Source: Takakia lepidozioides (Eukaryota; Streptophyta; Takakiopsida; Takakiales; Takakiaceae). From it: a stretch of 64,000 bases of DNA. Location: positions 30,504,001 through 30,568,000 of the forward strand of contig CM060733.1 of NCBI GenBank assembly GCA_030704615.1. The letters run 5' to 3'. Position 1 is the first letter of the stretch; every line of letters starts with the position of its first letter. Below, one piece after another: positions 12,802 through 25,664 of this stretch. The notes below the pieces were generated by a model. That model had not been told where the DNA came from. It saw only the letters and a list, made by a program, of their open reading frames with translations, and did not search any database. The position numbers and the translations under genes are program-made.

Positions 12802-12828
12802 CCCACCATTGGATGCTCCAATGGTGGG
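12802..12828. other. Perfect 12-bp hairpin
   Basis: CCCACCATTGGA and its exact reverse complement TCCAATGGTGGG are separated by TGC. It lies in non-coding DNA between the lectin genes with no U-tract, so a terminator role is not suggested. Confidence 0.8.
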
Positions 12829-13339
12829 CCTATTTTTAACCTTCTATAAATAAAACATTCCTTCCCCTTCTTTATGGTGTCCCTACAGCCCCGGCCCACC
12901 GGTCTACTCAAGGGGCCCCCTTTCTCTTGGGCCTACATGTTCTTCTCCTGCTTTTCCACTAGCCCCCAGTTAGTCAGTCGTGCTAGCTAGCAACTCGCTG
13001 ATTTTCTTTGGAATGAAACTTGGGTTTACATATTGACCGTTTCGAGTAAGTATTGGAAAAAATTAAAATTAAAATTAAAATTTCCAACACCAGGGCAGCA
13101 ACTGGTGGGGGAAGCATTTTGTTTTTTTGGGGAAAGAAAATTCATTTCTCTCCCTTTCACTCTTGCTGAGGTCTCAATAGGGAAAAACAAACTCAGTTTT
13201 ATGGAATATTACTTCCTGCGGGCTACTAGTAAACATTAGGGTTGCCAAGTTTTTCCATGCATTTCATGTTGTTGTGAATCTCGGTACCATGACTCTTTGC
13301 AAATATAGAGTTTTGGGTATGATATAGATAGATATAGGG

Positions 13340-13515
13340 TAACTGTACCTATCATTGCATAAACCCCTATCATCGCGAACCCCAGCCCCTATCATTGCGC
13401 ACCTGTGGACAGGGCAAACCCCTATGATTGCACATCCCAGCGCCTATCACTGTACACCCCTCGACGCGCACCCGCGTGCGAATGATGTGCATTGATAGGG
13501 GCAATGATACTTGGT
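13340..13515. repeat. Degenerate ~30-bp minisatellite
   Basis: CCCCTATCATTGC/TGC-A(C)CCC is repeated about five times on the plus strand, and the reverse complement GCATTGATAGGGGCAATGATA ends the block, giving it foldback potential. Confidence 0.6.
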
Positions 13516-14011
13516 TTTATGAAGATTATATAGGCTCATTGTGCCTAACATTTCAACGCAGTGTATTGGGGTTTGTAAATTTCGTAAATTGGGTTTTGAA
13601 GCCAACTTGCCAACTTACCTCCCCCTAGGTCCAAATTTTGCACCATAATATGATCATATGAACAAGTTATGGCTTCTCAAAGTCTTAAATGGGCAATGGT
13701 AGTTATAGTTAATCTATATTTGGGGGTGGGAAAGGGGGGTGTTCGTTACCTGCCATATTTCAACCAAGAATGTGGCTCTTTTGTATGTCTTGGCAAATAC
13801 AAATTACCGTAATCACACAAATCACACAAATTTTAATACGAAAATTATTACACAAATCACACAAATTGCGGTTTCAAATCTACCGGGTTATAGGCAAAAT
13901 ATTTTGAAGCTTTTTTGGCCAATTAACCCTCAGCGCACCGAGTGACCTGGACTGGGGATCGCACAAGTTTTTACTTTTAAATTTCTCTTAACTTTATGTA
14001 CTTTACTCCCA

Positions 14012-15310
14012 GTCACTAAAATGCATGGTGAGTGTCACTAAATCAAGTGGAATAAAGAAGACCGATAGTAACACTTGCCTCTATGAACTTCTCTGCACCC
14101 TCTGCCGCCTTGTCTTTCTGTCTTGCAGCCACTTTGATCCTACCTGCCATACCTGGCCCGACCCCAACATAGCAAACAACTACTCCCGCTGGCTCTGGCT
14201 CTCAAACCACTAGTGAGACACGCTACTAGTGCTTGTGCCAGCATGTTAAGACACAAGTTATAAGCAACTAGTCATGTTAAGACACAAGTTATAAGCAACT
14301 AGTCACTTGCTTCTCACCGGACCGACATATTAATTGAAATATCTAGAAACTGGAACTATGTAAAACGTCAACTAGAACTAGAACTAGAACTATCTAGAAA
14401 GCCCACGCTAGAAAGTCAATCCTTAATTTTTGGACCCTTCATTTCATTAAATAATACAAGTGGCCTTAATACATTGGCCCCCTCTTTTTACTTCTGGACC
14501 ACGCTAATTCCTGGACCACTTTAGAATTAACCGGACCGAATGAAACTGCTCTACACATTCGGATGAATGAATTGTTGAACATAAAATGCAGCCCTGCATT
14601 CTAGCTTAGTTTTTTTTTTCCTCTTAAAGAAAGGGGACGGAGGCCCTGTAAATCATATTAAAAGAACATGGAAAAAATAACCATGTAAGGTCCATGAGGG
14701 GTACATCAGGAAGATGGGTAACACCGACCCAACCATCAAATTCTAGCTTTCTACATGAAGCCACCAATCACTAAAATGCATGGTGAGTGTCACTAAATCT
14801 GTGAACAAGTGGAATAAAGGGGACCTGATGTAACGTCGATATCTGCTCCACCCACGCCGATAGTAATACTTGCCTCTATGAACTTCTATGCACCCTCCGC
14901 CACCTTGTTTTTCCCTCTTGCAGCCACTTTGATCCTAGCCCCAACATAGCAAACAACTACTCACATTGGCTCTGGCTCTCAAACCACCGGTGAGACACGC
15001 TACTAGTGCCTGTTCATGTTGATACACAAGTTACAAGCAACTAGTCGGTTGCTTCTCACCGGACCGACATATTATTAGAAGTATCTAGAAACTGGAAAGT
15101 CAACTAGAACTAGGAACTATCTAGAAAATCAGCTAGAATCTAGAAAGCCCACCCTAGAAAGTCAATCCTTAATTTTTGGACCCTTCATTTCATTAAATAA
15201 TACAAGTGGCCTTAATACATTGGCCCCTCTTTTAACTCATGGACCACGCTAATTCCTAGACCACTCTAGAATTAACTGAGCCTAATGAAACTGCCCTACA
15301 TATTTAGCAT
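14012..15310. repeat. ~755-bp tandem segmental duplication
   Basis: The segment starting TCACTAAAATGCATGGTGAGTG at 14012 recurs at about 14768 with the same order of blocks (CTTGCAGCCACTTTGATCCTA, CTCACCGGACCGACATATTA, GGACCACGCTAATTCCT). The first copy also contains a small internal repeat of ATGTTAAGACACAAGTTATAA (14245-14305). No coding frame is preserved between copies. Confidence 0.75.
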
Positions 15311-15818
15311 GCATGCCTCACATTCAAAACCTTAATTTGTTATGAATCTTAGAAGTACTTCAAAGAAGTTTTATTCTGTGTGTGGCCGGGCTACAACATC
15401 TCGCTACCTCGGCTGCCCGAATCTGCATACATGGTCCCTGGCCAGAGGTAGAGGGGAGGGCTTTATTTGCCTTGCCTTGGGAAGGCAGGACTTCGCAGAG
15501 GGCTCTCAAATATAGAACCTATTCTCTCAGTAACAAAATTTTAGTTCGGCAGGCAGATGTAGATGGAATATTTCATTTACACATATGAACACCAAAAAAA
15601 TCTCTCTGTTCTTGTAGCATTCTTTAGACAACCAGTTTCTGTTGCTTTACAATAGGCTCAAGCTCTATCTATTTTTCTGACCCATCCTCTTTCCTGTTGT
15701 CTAACCTTCTTCAGGGAGTAGGTGACACTAGAATAGTTTGATTTCTTCTTGTCAATATATTTAGCTTTTGTTTCTCCCCTTGGGAACAGTTTTACCCATT
15801 TCTACACTTGGGTCTTTT

Positions 15819-15824
15819 TATAAA
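15819..15824 (+). promoter_or_regulatory. TATA box for the lectin at 16.0 kb
   Basis: TTTTTATAAAG lies about 145 bases before the first in-frame ATG (15965) and about 225 before the preferred one. This fits a short 5' leader. It is the only good TATA motif in that interval. Confidence 0.4.
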
Positions 15825-16045
15825 GCTATGTGGGTTAGAACAAAAAACTTGTGATTCATTCACAAAGTGACATGGCTAAATATGACTACAATTTGTAAGC
15901 GGCCAACGGAATTAGACAAGGTGGTGGACGGACAAGACCGTGCCGCAGCCGCCACCCAAAAACCATGGAAACTGACAACCTCTGTAGGCATAATAACTCT
16001 GGAATGGGGTTGCTTGTCTCCATCTCTCTTACACACATGACAAAC

Positions 16046-16525
16046 ATGGGCAACCTTGATGTGGGCGTGCTTCTACTAGTGCTGTTGATCTCCACATTTG
16101 CAGCTGTGGATGCAGACTGGGCGCTGGCAGCTCCAAACGGTTTGTATCAAGACCAGCAACTGACAAGCTGGAATCAGCGTTACGTCCTCCTCATGCAAGA
16201 GGACTGCAATTTGGTGTTGTATGAGGCCGGCACGAGTCCCAACAGACAGCTATGGCAGTCCAACAGCTATCTTAGCCCCTTTGTTGACCGTAACTGCTAT
16301 CTCAAGATGCAAGCAGATGGGAATGCGGTGGTGTACAATTTAGATGATTCAAACCGCCCGCTGTGGGCTTCCGACACTGCTAATGCTCCCTGTCATCTTG
16401 GCTACTTTGAACTGGACGTGCAGACTGATGGGAACCTTGTTCTTTACTGCTATACGGACTATAGCAACCCTCCCAAAAGAGCTCCCGGTATTCCGTTCTG
16501 GAGCAGTCGTACTAATGGTCAATAG
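16046..16525 (+). CDS. GNA-type mannose-binding lectin, secreted, three intact sugar sites
   Basis: Single-exon protein of 159 residues from this ATG. An earlier in-frame ATG at 15965 would add 27 residues, but starting here puts the hydrophobic signal peptide (VGVLLLVLLISTFAAVDA) right behind a short N-terminus, so it is preferred. The mature part is one bulb-type lectin domain with all three mannose sites of the form QxDxNxVxY intact: QEDCNLVLY, QADGNAVVY and QTDGNLVLY. The WQSN and WASD turns typical of the fold follow them. It is expected to be a secreted or vacuolar mannose-binding protein. It faces away from the lectin at 11.4 kb, which has degraded sites, and could be its functional paralogue. 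Intact frame and motifs argue for a working gene. Confidence 0.88.
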   Translation: MGNLDVGVLLLVLLISTFAAVDADWALAAPNGLYQDQQLTSWNQRYVLLMQEDCNLVLYEAGTSPNRQLWQSNSYLSPFVDRNCYLKMQADGNAVVYNLDDSNRPLWASDTANAPCHLGYFELDVQTDGNLVLYCYTDYSNPPKRAPGIPFWSSRTNGQ

Positions 16526-16559
16526 GAGTGTGTAGAGAGTGCACCCAAGATCTACTTTC

Positions 16560-18790
16560 AATGTGGCTCAGTGGACTTTCTAATGTAAGTGACAGTTGCG
16601 TGTTCTGTCGATTGTTTCATTTAATGAACATCAGTCGCAATGCTTCAAGAGGGAGGGTGTCTGCGGAGGTGTGCATATTCCTTGCTTGCAACAATTTGAG
16701 AAGATAGATGGCGCAAATCCTTAAGTGTCATGATTCAAAGCTGCAAATGCACAACCAACGCACAACAGCAAGAATTCGCTCTAACCACTTGAAGCCCGTG
16801 TGTACGTTGAGGGGAGATCTACATACTACATAGACACATGCAGGTGAAAATCTCTCCCACTGTAGATCTAACCTCCTTAGATTTTGACGGTTGTCGTGTC
16901 GAGTGGAGAAGTCACGGAAAGCCGAATTTCAATTGTTCAAAGGCGATGACAGTAGCCAAGAGGACCTATTTGATTGCTTCTACCGCGTGGCCAGCTCGGT
17001 GCGTCTCTCGTATATGTGAGATAGAATGTGTGCTTCACAAATTTAAGGAGAATTTCTGAAGGATGTAAGGTGGTGCGGATGTGGACCAGTATCCTCTCAA
17101 AAGACTCTCTAACCCTAAATTTTTCCAACAAGCAGCATACCAAATCACAGCGATGAACAACAACAGCATTGTCCAAACGAGAAAAGCCTTGAACATTTAT
17201 TTTAGACCAGAGTGATGATTTTCACTAGTGAGCCTTAGTGCCTTCAAGAATTTCTACTTCTGGCAGACCCTGATACTGTAACCCCCTCTCCTCTCCTTCC
17301 AAACTAAAGAAGACCCAACGCAACTCAAGCACTCATGAACTCAGCTAGCAAAAGATAGAATAGCTTAGATATACTGCTGTTTTAGACGCTTGCCATATTA
17401 TGAAGAACATATGGCAAGTAACACGAAGCAGAGTCGATTTAGCACATGCTTAGGGCTGTCTTTTCCTTTCAAGGATCCAAGCTGCCCGGGGTAGGCGATG
17501 TGCTGTGAATGGAACAACACAATGAAAAGACACGAAATTCTGGATTGGCATCCAATCTAGGCCACACAATGATTTTTAAGTTTACAACGACCTTGCAATC
17601 TCAGTGGCAGGAGCTGCATATGCCTCAGAGAGAAGATCAAAGTTGACTTCATAGTCGAAGACTCATTGCACACATGATACGATTTTTTTCCTCATTGGCA
17701 TACACCACCCCATGGCGCACTTTCATGTTAGTTCCCACCGCATCACTCTCCTATTGAAAGGGCCTCATCGATCTTAGTGGTAATACTTGTAATCAGTTGA
17801 CTGAAAGCCATCAAGAGTAGCAAATATTTGTTTTAATCACCGGCCCTTTGCATCGAAGACTTACTAAGTCCAACAACTCGTTCAGACTCATTTCCCACAA
17901 ACTGCATCTGAGAGTGCGTGAACGCTCGTACAGGACAGCAACCGAACAGACGAAATATATCTCGACACAAACATTCCAAAGCATTCGTCCAAGATCACAG
18001 ACAGTAGGACAAACAGCCACATGTTTAAGAAAAAAAACAAGTAACCTGAAGACTCTAAGGGAAAACATTGGTGAGTAACTGACAGGGTCCCGAAGGCTCA
18101 GACAACCTTTAAGAAATGACTTCATCACCATGCCGCCTCTCGACAGCTCCAGAGAGCCCGGGCAACAATCCGATCGGCCTTTAGATCTCCTCACAGCCAC
18201 ACACAAGACAAAGAAACCCACTTACATAGCCCACTCCCCCCCACCTCCTCTACTCAAAACAAAAGCTTGCTAGAACCCAAAGCACGAACAACCCAACACG
18301 TAGGACACTGGACCACAGCCAAACATCGCAGAAGAGACAGTAGCGAAGTCCAACCTGCAAAGAAAGACGATCTCCATCGCTGCTCAGCCACTTTATATGG
18401 TTCTGTAGCTCCCAAACCCTAAAAGATGGGGTCAATCCGAACCGTCAGAACGTAATATCCCACGGTAGATTTCTGCTAGCGTGACAATTTGATCTGGGTA
18501 CAAGAGATTCTTGGAAAATTACCCCCGTCCTGTCGTCCTATTTGCAAGCATTCATCATTGATTAGTCTTTCTAAGATTTCATTAACCGCCTGTTGTGTCC
18601 CTGCACCATGCTTTTGTCCTGGGTTTCTTGGGATGGCGGACAGGTTGCCGGCATGCTTTGGTATATGGAGTAACTGGGACTCGTTTGATTCCTCCAGAGC
18701 CGTTGAATTATCAATTCGATCTTAGGGTTGGGATTTTTAGTTTGGTCGCGTTGAACAGACGGGGAGAGGTGGAGTGCAGAGGAATCACGA
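16560..18790. other. Intergenic stretch upstream of the seven-exon gene
   Basis: No coding region could be supported. An open frame of 136 codons on the minus strand at 17811-18221 has no recognisable motif. The last 300 bases before 18795 probably hold the promoter and 5' leader of the next gene, but I see no convincing TATA box. Confidence 0.4.
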
Positions 18791-18794
18791 AGAT

Positions 18795-21700
18795 ATGGCA
18801 AGGATTCAAGCCCTGCTGGGTGTAATTTTGATCTGTTTGTGTCTCGGGAGGACGTACTCATTCAAAACTCTGCTCAATCCTAGAGATGTGATCCCTTTGT
18901 TGCCCCATTCGATCTCATGGCCATTGCTCAACACCTTGCACAACGCAGTTGACTTATTGCCAGAATTTGTTGGCTCTGTCTCATCAGAAGATGCTAAAGT
19001 GTCTTGGAATGGCACCTGCTTTTACGATAATGAGGCTTATATTGAGTACACTGAGCCCAAGGAGGGAGGGACGATGGGTGGCGGCATCCTTCATATCACG
19101 GTATTAGTTGTGGGCTTAATTGCTACACAACGCCTGTGGCTTAATTTCTCAGGTGTAATTGAGCTCAGATCTGGGTTCGATTGGTCTGCGTTCCATTCGA
19201 TCTTACTAGATGTTCTCTTAACAGCTATGCTGTGAAGTAGGTTCACCTTAGTGGTACCATAGGGACCTTAATTGTCGTCATTTTGTCTGTTTGTATCATA
19301 TCTCGTGAATGAAGGAAAGAGGAGGAATTGTTCACTTGACTAATCCACTTCAATTTGGGCATATATTTGGAACGGAATTGTCTCCATTCTTGTGCACATT
19401 CCCCTCTTCCTCAGCAAAATTTCTTGAATCCTCATTTTTAGTAGTCCCGCGGATTGCATGGGCCGTGTTCTCTGAATGATGTGTCCGGTACATTTTCTCT
19501 GAGTTGGTGTCAGGGATTGGATTGCAGACGAGCAAAGCACATAGCTGGACTTGCCTGGATCTCTATGTTTTTGCCACGCCATATCGAGTGACATGGGACT
19601 ACTACTTCACAGCGCGCAACCACACATTGAAGATCTCTAAGTGGGAAGAAGGGGAGCTTGCTTATGTAAGCTCTCTTTCTCTTCCGTTTCCTTTTGCTTG
19701 TGTTGCCTGGCAATGCAACTCTACCTTCATCTGTCACATTGGAGTGAATGTAGAGGCTGTGCTTTCATCAGCACTCTGCTTTGTGTATCATGTCAATGCC
19801 AACCTTCACTCAATAATCATCACCTGTGGTCAGCTGCGGGCAAATTTGTGCGTGCTGCAATGGCTGTGATACTCTTGTGGGGAAAGATCTCAGTAGTTGC
19901 ATTAGGATGGTTGGGCTATCCCATGGGGATTCTGAAGGGCGTGTCACAGAGAACGTTTACAAATGAATGTCATTGTGCGTATATCATGTCCTCCCTTCTA
20001 CGGCAGACGTCATACTGACACAGAATGGAGGCTTGTCAAATCATGATATCTCTCATATTATGCAATGTCTGCTGGAAACAAAAATGTGATTTTGATTCCA
20101 CCATTGGAAAGTAATCAATCATCTTCTATGGGAGGAATGCAGGTAAAAAACAAGGGTTTTTCGGTGTTTCTAATGCCCGCTGGAATGCTGGGCACACTGG
20201 TAGCTCTGTGGGATGTGTTGCCTATCTTCTCAAATTCAGGGTGGGGTGAGAGCTCCAACCTTGCATTCCTCCAGAGTCACATGGGAGCCGAGTTCCTCAA
20301 GCGGCCGGAACCATGGGTGACCAACATCACCACAGCAGACATTCAATCTGGAGATTTTTTGGCACTCTCCAAGATTCGAGGTCGCTGGGGAGGGTTTGAG
20401 ACACTGGAGAAATGGGTGACTGGTGCATACTCTGGCCATACAGCAGTTTGCTTGCGGGATGAGGAGGACAAACTCTGGGTTGGTGAATCTGGACATGAAA
20501 ATGAGGAGGTAAGGTCAACTAGACCCTCCAGGCTTGTCCAATTTTAAGGGATTACTGCTGTGAACTTTCATGCGTATCCCCTGCATGTGGACAGTAGCAT
20601 AGTCAGAGTTCTGCACTGACAGTGACATTCACACTGGGTACTCGGCGAACTCAAAACTGACGTGATCACAGGTTTTGATCTGGACTGTCACTTGGATTGC
20701 CTGTTTGATTGGGAAATGAAATGCTGCCACAGACAGAAACAAAAAAGTGTCTGTACTACTTGTTGAAGGTGCTTTGCTTATGTCTAATTAGCTTTTTCCA
20801 GGCATCCTTGTAAAGACACTATCAATATGGCTATGTCATAATTTCAGTGGTTTTATATACCTGGAGAAGATGTGGAGTATATGTGAATAGCAAACAATGC
20901 TTACACTCTTCATCGTGTGTTGGCAGGGAGAGGAGGTCATAGTTGTGATACCATGGGAGGAGTGGTGGTCTCTGCAGCTTGTGGATGATGCAAATCCCCA
21001 TGTGGCACTGCTCCCTTTGCACCCTGACATGCGTGCTAAGTTCAACGTGACAGCTGCATGGACATATGCTTGCCGCATGAATGGCCTGCCATATGGCTAC
21101 CACAATATGGTCTTCAGCTGGATCGACACCCCTGCCGACAATTACCCTCCTCCCCTTGATTGCAATCTGGTGAATTCACCAGGGTTCCCTTTGTTTCATT
21201 TATTTGTTCCTGTTTCTATCACACAATCAATACTCGTAAGAATTGTCTGTATATCTAAGAATCTGGTCTATTCTTACTAGATGAAATACTCACAGGATTA
21301 TATGTTTAAACTCTGCACTGGTGTACGCATGTCGAACACTTTGCCTTTCGCAAACTATCTGTATGTAGTCAGGCTTGGTCTGGTGCTCGATTGTCTCAGT
21401 GACTATGAATAAAATTAGACTTGAGCTAGTGCACTTGATAGTGCCTGGCTCTCTGCTGCCTTTGATCAGGAGTTGGCCAGTTCTCTCCAAGGCAAGGTCG
21501 TTGCTTGCATTTGGGTGGACCATGTAGGACATTGCTAGATTTATTTGGCCTACTTCCTCTCTCTAGGAGGGTGTCACTTTTTTTCCCCATGATAGCCTTC
21601 AATGTAGGGCTCTGTCAATTGGAACCCAAAGAGCACCCAAGTTTGGCCATCAGGCTGGCTATCTGCTGAAACCATCTAGGGGTCACAGCAAGCGTATGAA

Positions 21701-23294
21701 ATGTAGTGGCAGCCTCACTAGCCTTTGCGATGGCCCCTCCGTTCCCATTTAGGAAGGTTTTGTTTCATGCTTTGAATGTCCACTTGCATGTGTATGCTTG
21801 TGTTAGCAGGTCTCTTGGTTTGGTATGGCAATATATAGGACTTCGGAGGAAAGGGAGCGATTGGGCGGGGCTAGGCAATGTCGCTTCAGGCTTGGCATTT
21901 GCAGCCACCTTGTGGATTGTAGCAGTCATGTAATGAAAGTGGTTCTCGTTTATGTGAAGGATAGCTTTGGCTGGTATAACCCTTTCTATCAATGCAGGAT
22001 AACAGAAGGCATGATTGGCTCCTGGTTTTTTGGATCTGGTGGCAGGTGGCATCAGGAATAATGATGTGGACGCGGCTTCAACCTGATTATGCCTCCAATA
22101 TGTGGAATGAAGCTCTTAACAAGCGCCTGGGTACAGAGGTAGCCATTCCACTGGCTGAAAGTCTCTCTGAAAGCTCCATTTCGTTTCAATTCATTTCTCT
22201 GTGTGCATGAGGCACTCTGCCTTTTTTGCAGAGTTGTTCTTTGGGGTGGGTCTACTATGTTGTTACTCCTTGTTTTCTTGAAACTGCATCAGTTCAACAT
22301 TTTAGTTTAGAACGCAGACAAGTTTCACACTACTTAGGTCCAGCTTTCCCTATCCCCAACCTTTTCTTCCACGGTTCAGCACAGTGTCAGACCACAGGGT
22401 ATCGAAAGCAAGTCTTTCATCTGTCTCCTCCGTCTGATACGTGCAAAGTGTCTGTGCTCACAAATCTACAACAGCAGAATTGACAGAATCTCTCTCCTTC
22501 TTTCACCCTCCCTATCCTTGTCATTGTGTCATTTGGCTTTGTTTCCCTTTGTTATTGGTGTTGTTAACTCATCACTATGCCTGATTTGCTCTTTATGTAC
22601 ACACAGGGTCTGGATTTACCAGGTGTGATGAGGGAGTGTGAAAAGCGAGGCACTCCATTTGAGCAGCTGTTGGCTATTCCTGAGCAAGATGATTGGGAGT
22701 ACAGTGATGGTTTCTCTACTTCATGCGTAGCGTTCATCCTTCAGATGTACAAGGAAGCGGGACTGTTTGGTGCACTTGCAGATTCCATCCAGGTTACAGA
22801 ATTTACGGTACATCTCCTTCACATTTCGTACGCCTTTCTCTTTTGATTCTGTTGGTCTTCATCAAAGTTTCTTGTCTTCTGTAGCTGTCTTCAGCTTCCT
22901 AGGTTAAGTTATCAGTGTTGGACCACTGAGTCAGTCTTCTTCCTGGAGAGGTAACAACCTTTCTTTTCTTGTCTGGTAGCCTGTGCATCCTCTATGGTGT
23001 TTGGAGGTGAATGAAACGATGGATGCATGTGGGTCCCCGGTGCCTCAATCATTCATGCAGAGTGCTGAACTGTGCCTGCAGATCAAAGATGCGTACATGT
23101 TGAAGTTTTTTGAGGACGATGTGTCACGGCTGCCAAGCTGGTGCGATGTCACAGCCAATTCTATCCCTGTCTGCCAGATCTTGGGAAAATACAAAATGGA
23201 GTTTCCAGGGTACAACACGATCACACCATATGCGCACATGGATGAAATTTGCCCAAGCTTGCCTCCAGCATATGAGAGGCCCCCAGGCTGTTGA
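18795..23294 (+). CDS. Conserved secreted plant protein with permuted NlpC/P60 (papain-like) signature; 7 exons
   Basis: Exons read as 18795-19100, 19528-19665, 20143-20508, 20927-21169, 22046-22138, 22607-22807 and 23082-23294. All introns are GT..AG and phase 0, joining to about 519 residues without a stop. The start at 18795 gives a clear signal peptide (ALLGVILICLCLG). Exon 3 has SGDFLALSKIRGRWGG, then SGHTAVCLRD and WVGESGHE. Exon 6 has STSCVAFILQMYKEAGLF. A GD, a GH-T and a later S-C at a helix start, in that order, resemble permuted NlpC/P60 or YiiX-type papain-fold hydrolases, with His and Cys as the likely catalytic pair. Exon 4 is rich in conserved Trp (IPWEEWW, MVFSWIDT). I recognise it as a conserved plant family of unassigned function. 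Hydrolase activity is inference. Confidence 0.85.
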
Positions 23295-24842
23295 TAAATT
23301 GATGATCAACTGCGACTGTGGCACAGATTAACCTTCCCAGGTTACATACGTGGCCTGTTCTTCATCGTTTCAGAGTGTTATTTTGACCCAGTCTTGTATA
23401 TAATGTTTTGGGTGGCAAGTAACCCAGCACCAAGGAATCCTACACCAAGTTGATAATCTGGTGCCTTTTAGAAAGTGTCGATCTCCATACCTGGACCCCA
23501 GGTCGTCGAGGAGGTGCCTCTATTGGAGGACCTTTCTCAAGCTGCAGCCCTTCATACAGAGTTTTATATGGGTACTCCATAGTAGTGGGCTAATTTATGG
23601 TGCAGGGGTATCCAGGATGAGGGTGAAATTTGGATGACCCTTTCAACTGTAATTATGTGAGTTGGACTGTTGTTGACATTGAGAGGCTTTCGTTCCAGCC
23701 CCGTCCGATGGTGGTGGTTAGTGACTTCGGGGTGTCAAGTTGCAGCCTGTAGAGGAGCTTGCATTAGAACAACTCGGAAGGCACGATTGACTTGTTTGGG
23801 CAAGTTACATCGGTGCTCCATGTGCCTATTTCAAGGCTGCCTATAATGGTGGTACCCTCCATCGACAGACTTATTGTAAATGAGTTAGGATCATGACTTT
23901 GGATTGTGCTATGAGATTGTGCGGGAATGTTCCATTTGCTGAAGTAATTTTGAGTTCAACCTTGGACAGTGGACAGTGGCTCTGACAATGGCTCCCCTCT
24001 CTTGTTTGTTTAAACAGTCATTGATAATCAAATGAAGACCCAGTCAATGGTGGGACAATCGAGGCAAGAGGTGTATGCTTGTTAAATTACAGAGAGAATC
24101 AGACAACAAGATGCTTCGCAGAAGTTTTCTTGTAAATTGTTATCTCGTCTCCCTCCCCAGCATATTTTTTAAGTCTTGGGGAGCAATTCAGCAATGGGAC
24201 TATTGCGTGAAAGTAGGTTTGGGGTGTTTGCTAGAATAAATTTAGGCTGTCATTGTCAACTGCTAGCTGCAAAGGGAGGATCTATGCATTATTGGTGCCG
24301 AGGAAGGGATAGCTAAAGGAGCAGAGATACGAGCCATCACAGAGGGGCAAGGATGGCGGCGCTTAGTAGTTCATTCAAAATACTAAAATGTTGATAAGTT
24401 GTAGACATGGATTAAACTGTTAAAATGTACTGTGAGTTTATCGTCCAAATATATATATATATACTGTAAGAACTTGATTATGCAAGCTTGCAATCTGACT
24501 AGGGTAGCCCTTGGCCCAAGTGTCATAAAATCTTCCAGACTTCTTCTTCACAGACCAGAACCATGGTCTCCTTGATGCTGATCATTTCCAGAATCAGTTG
24601 ACATGCTTGCATAAATTCCTACGAATACGTCCACGGCGAAATTTAGATGTATCATCTCACATTATGTAAGTCCAAGTGCAATCTCCTATGTATGGAAGTG
24701 CGTCTCCTGTTGAGGCTTCATATATTGATATATCCAATCATTGTCCCAAGAAAGCCCACTTTGCTAATTTATTTCTTTTCATGAATTTGCTGTGACCAGA
24801 AACACTTCTCCCACATAAGGGCCAATCCAGGAAAGCCCACTT
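23295..24842. other. 3' flank and intergenic DNA
   Basis: The first few hundred bases should contain the 3' UTR of the preceding gene. No further gene is visible. A short (AT)n run lies at about 24450-24463. Confidence 0.4.
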
Positions 24843-25010
24843 TGCTATTTTTTGCGAATTTCCAGCGACCAAAAGTATTTGAAATTCCACACCGGAGGTC
24901 CAAAAAATCAGAGACCAAGCCGGTGAACCCCTCCTTGGCATCAAGGCTTTCGAGCACCAAGGGTTGGGGCCCCGCGGTTGGGGGGATCTCAACGACGCTA
25001 CAAAACAATA
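24843..25010 (+). repeat. Dispersed SINE/LINE-tail-like repeat, copy 2
   Basis: Same block as 567-775: TTCCAGCGACCAAAAGTA ... GACCAAGCCGGTG ... CTCAACGACGCTACAAAA, ending in a short ACAAAACA tail. Confidence 0.5.
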
Positions 25011-25229
25011 CAAAACAAACTACCTTGCTTCATATATTGATGATACTTTTGTCGAGTTCGGGCAGCGTTAATGGCTCCTCTAGCAAACCTTATGTCAAAC
25101 TCCCCCACACAGTGGCTATTCGTGTGTATTTTGGAAACGGTATAAATGTCGTGATGAGATTGGTTTTGATATATTGCGAGTGTTCAAGGTTGAAATTTGT
25201 TATACAGTCTTTGGTGTGGGATCTCATTG

Positions 25230-25257
25230 TTTATTATTATTATTATTATTATTATTA
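25230..25257. repeat. (TTA)n microsatellite
   Basis: About nine uninterrupted TTA units. Confidence 0.9.
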
Positions 25258-25484
25258 GAAACATGGGATGGAGGCCCTGGAAATAATTCTCATTGTTGAT
25301 GAGATATATTTGTGAGTGTTCGTGGTTGTTTTTGAATGTCAAATAGGTTGCATATGCAATTACAAAAAAACCACAAGATGAGGTATCAAGTTGTAAGTTG
25401 CATGTCGCCTATAGAGCCCACCCCCGAAAGAGGGCAGTTCCCACACGGGGAAGAGGCTCTTATTTACGCTAGCTTCGGCTGGCG

Positions 25485-25486
<2 letters not shown>

Positions 25487-25558
<72 letters not shown>
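25487..25558. repeat. (AT)n microsatellite, about 36 units
   Basis: Uninterrupted AT dinucleotides for about 72 bases, shortly before the chromovirus insertion site. A shorter AT run follows at 25588. Confidence 0.95.
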
Positions 25559-25560
<2 letters not shown>

Positions 25561-25664
25561 CCTGCATATGTGTAATGTAGTAATACATATATATATATGA
25601 AGAAATTAATTGGTGAAGGTCGTGAAATATCTCGAAGAGTAGTGTATTGTCTCTAGGCTTAATA

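Noticed and set aside
17811-18221. 136-codon minus-strand frame upstream of the seven-exon gene
   Set aside because: No homology I recognise; residue composition (Cys, Leu, Arg rich) is typical of a random open frame.
25487-25558. Possible origin or promoter in the (AT)n tract
   Set aside because: A pure dinucleotide microsatellite is enough to explain it.
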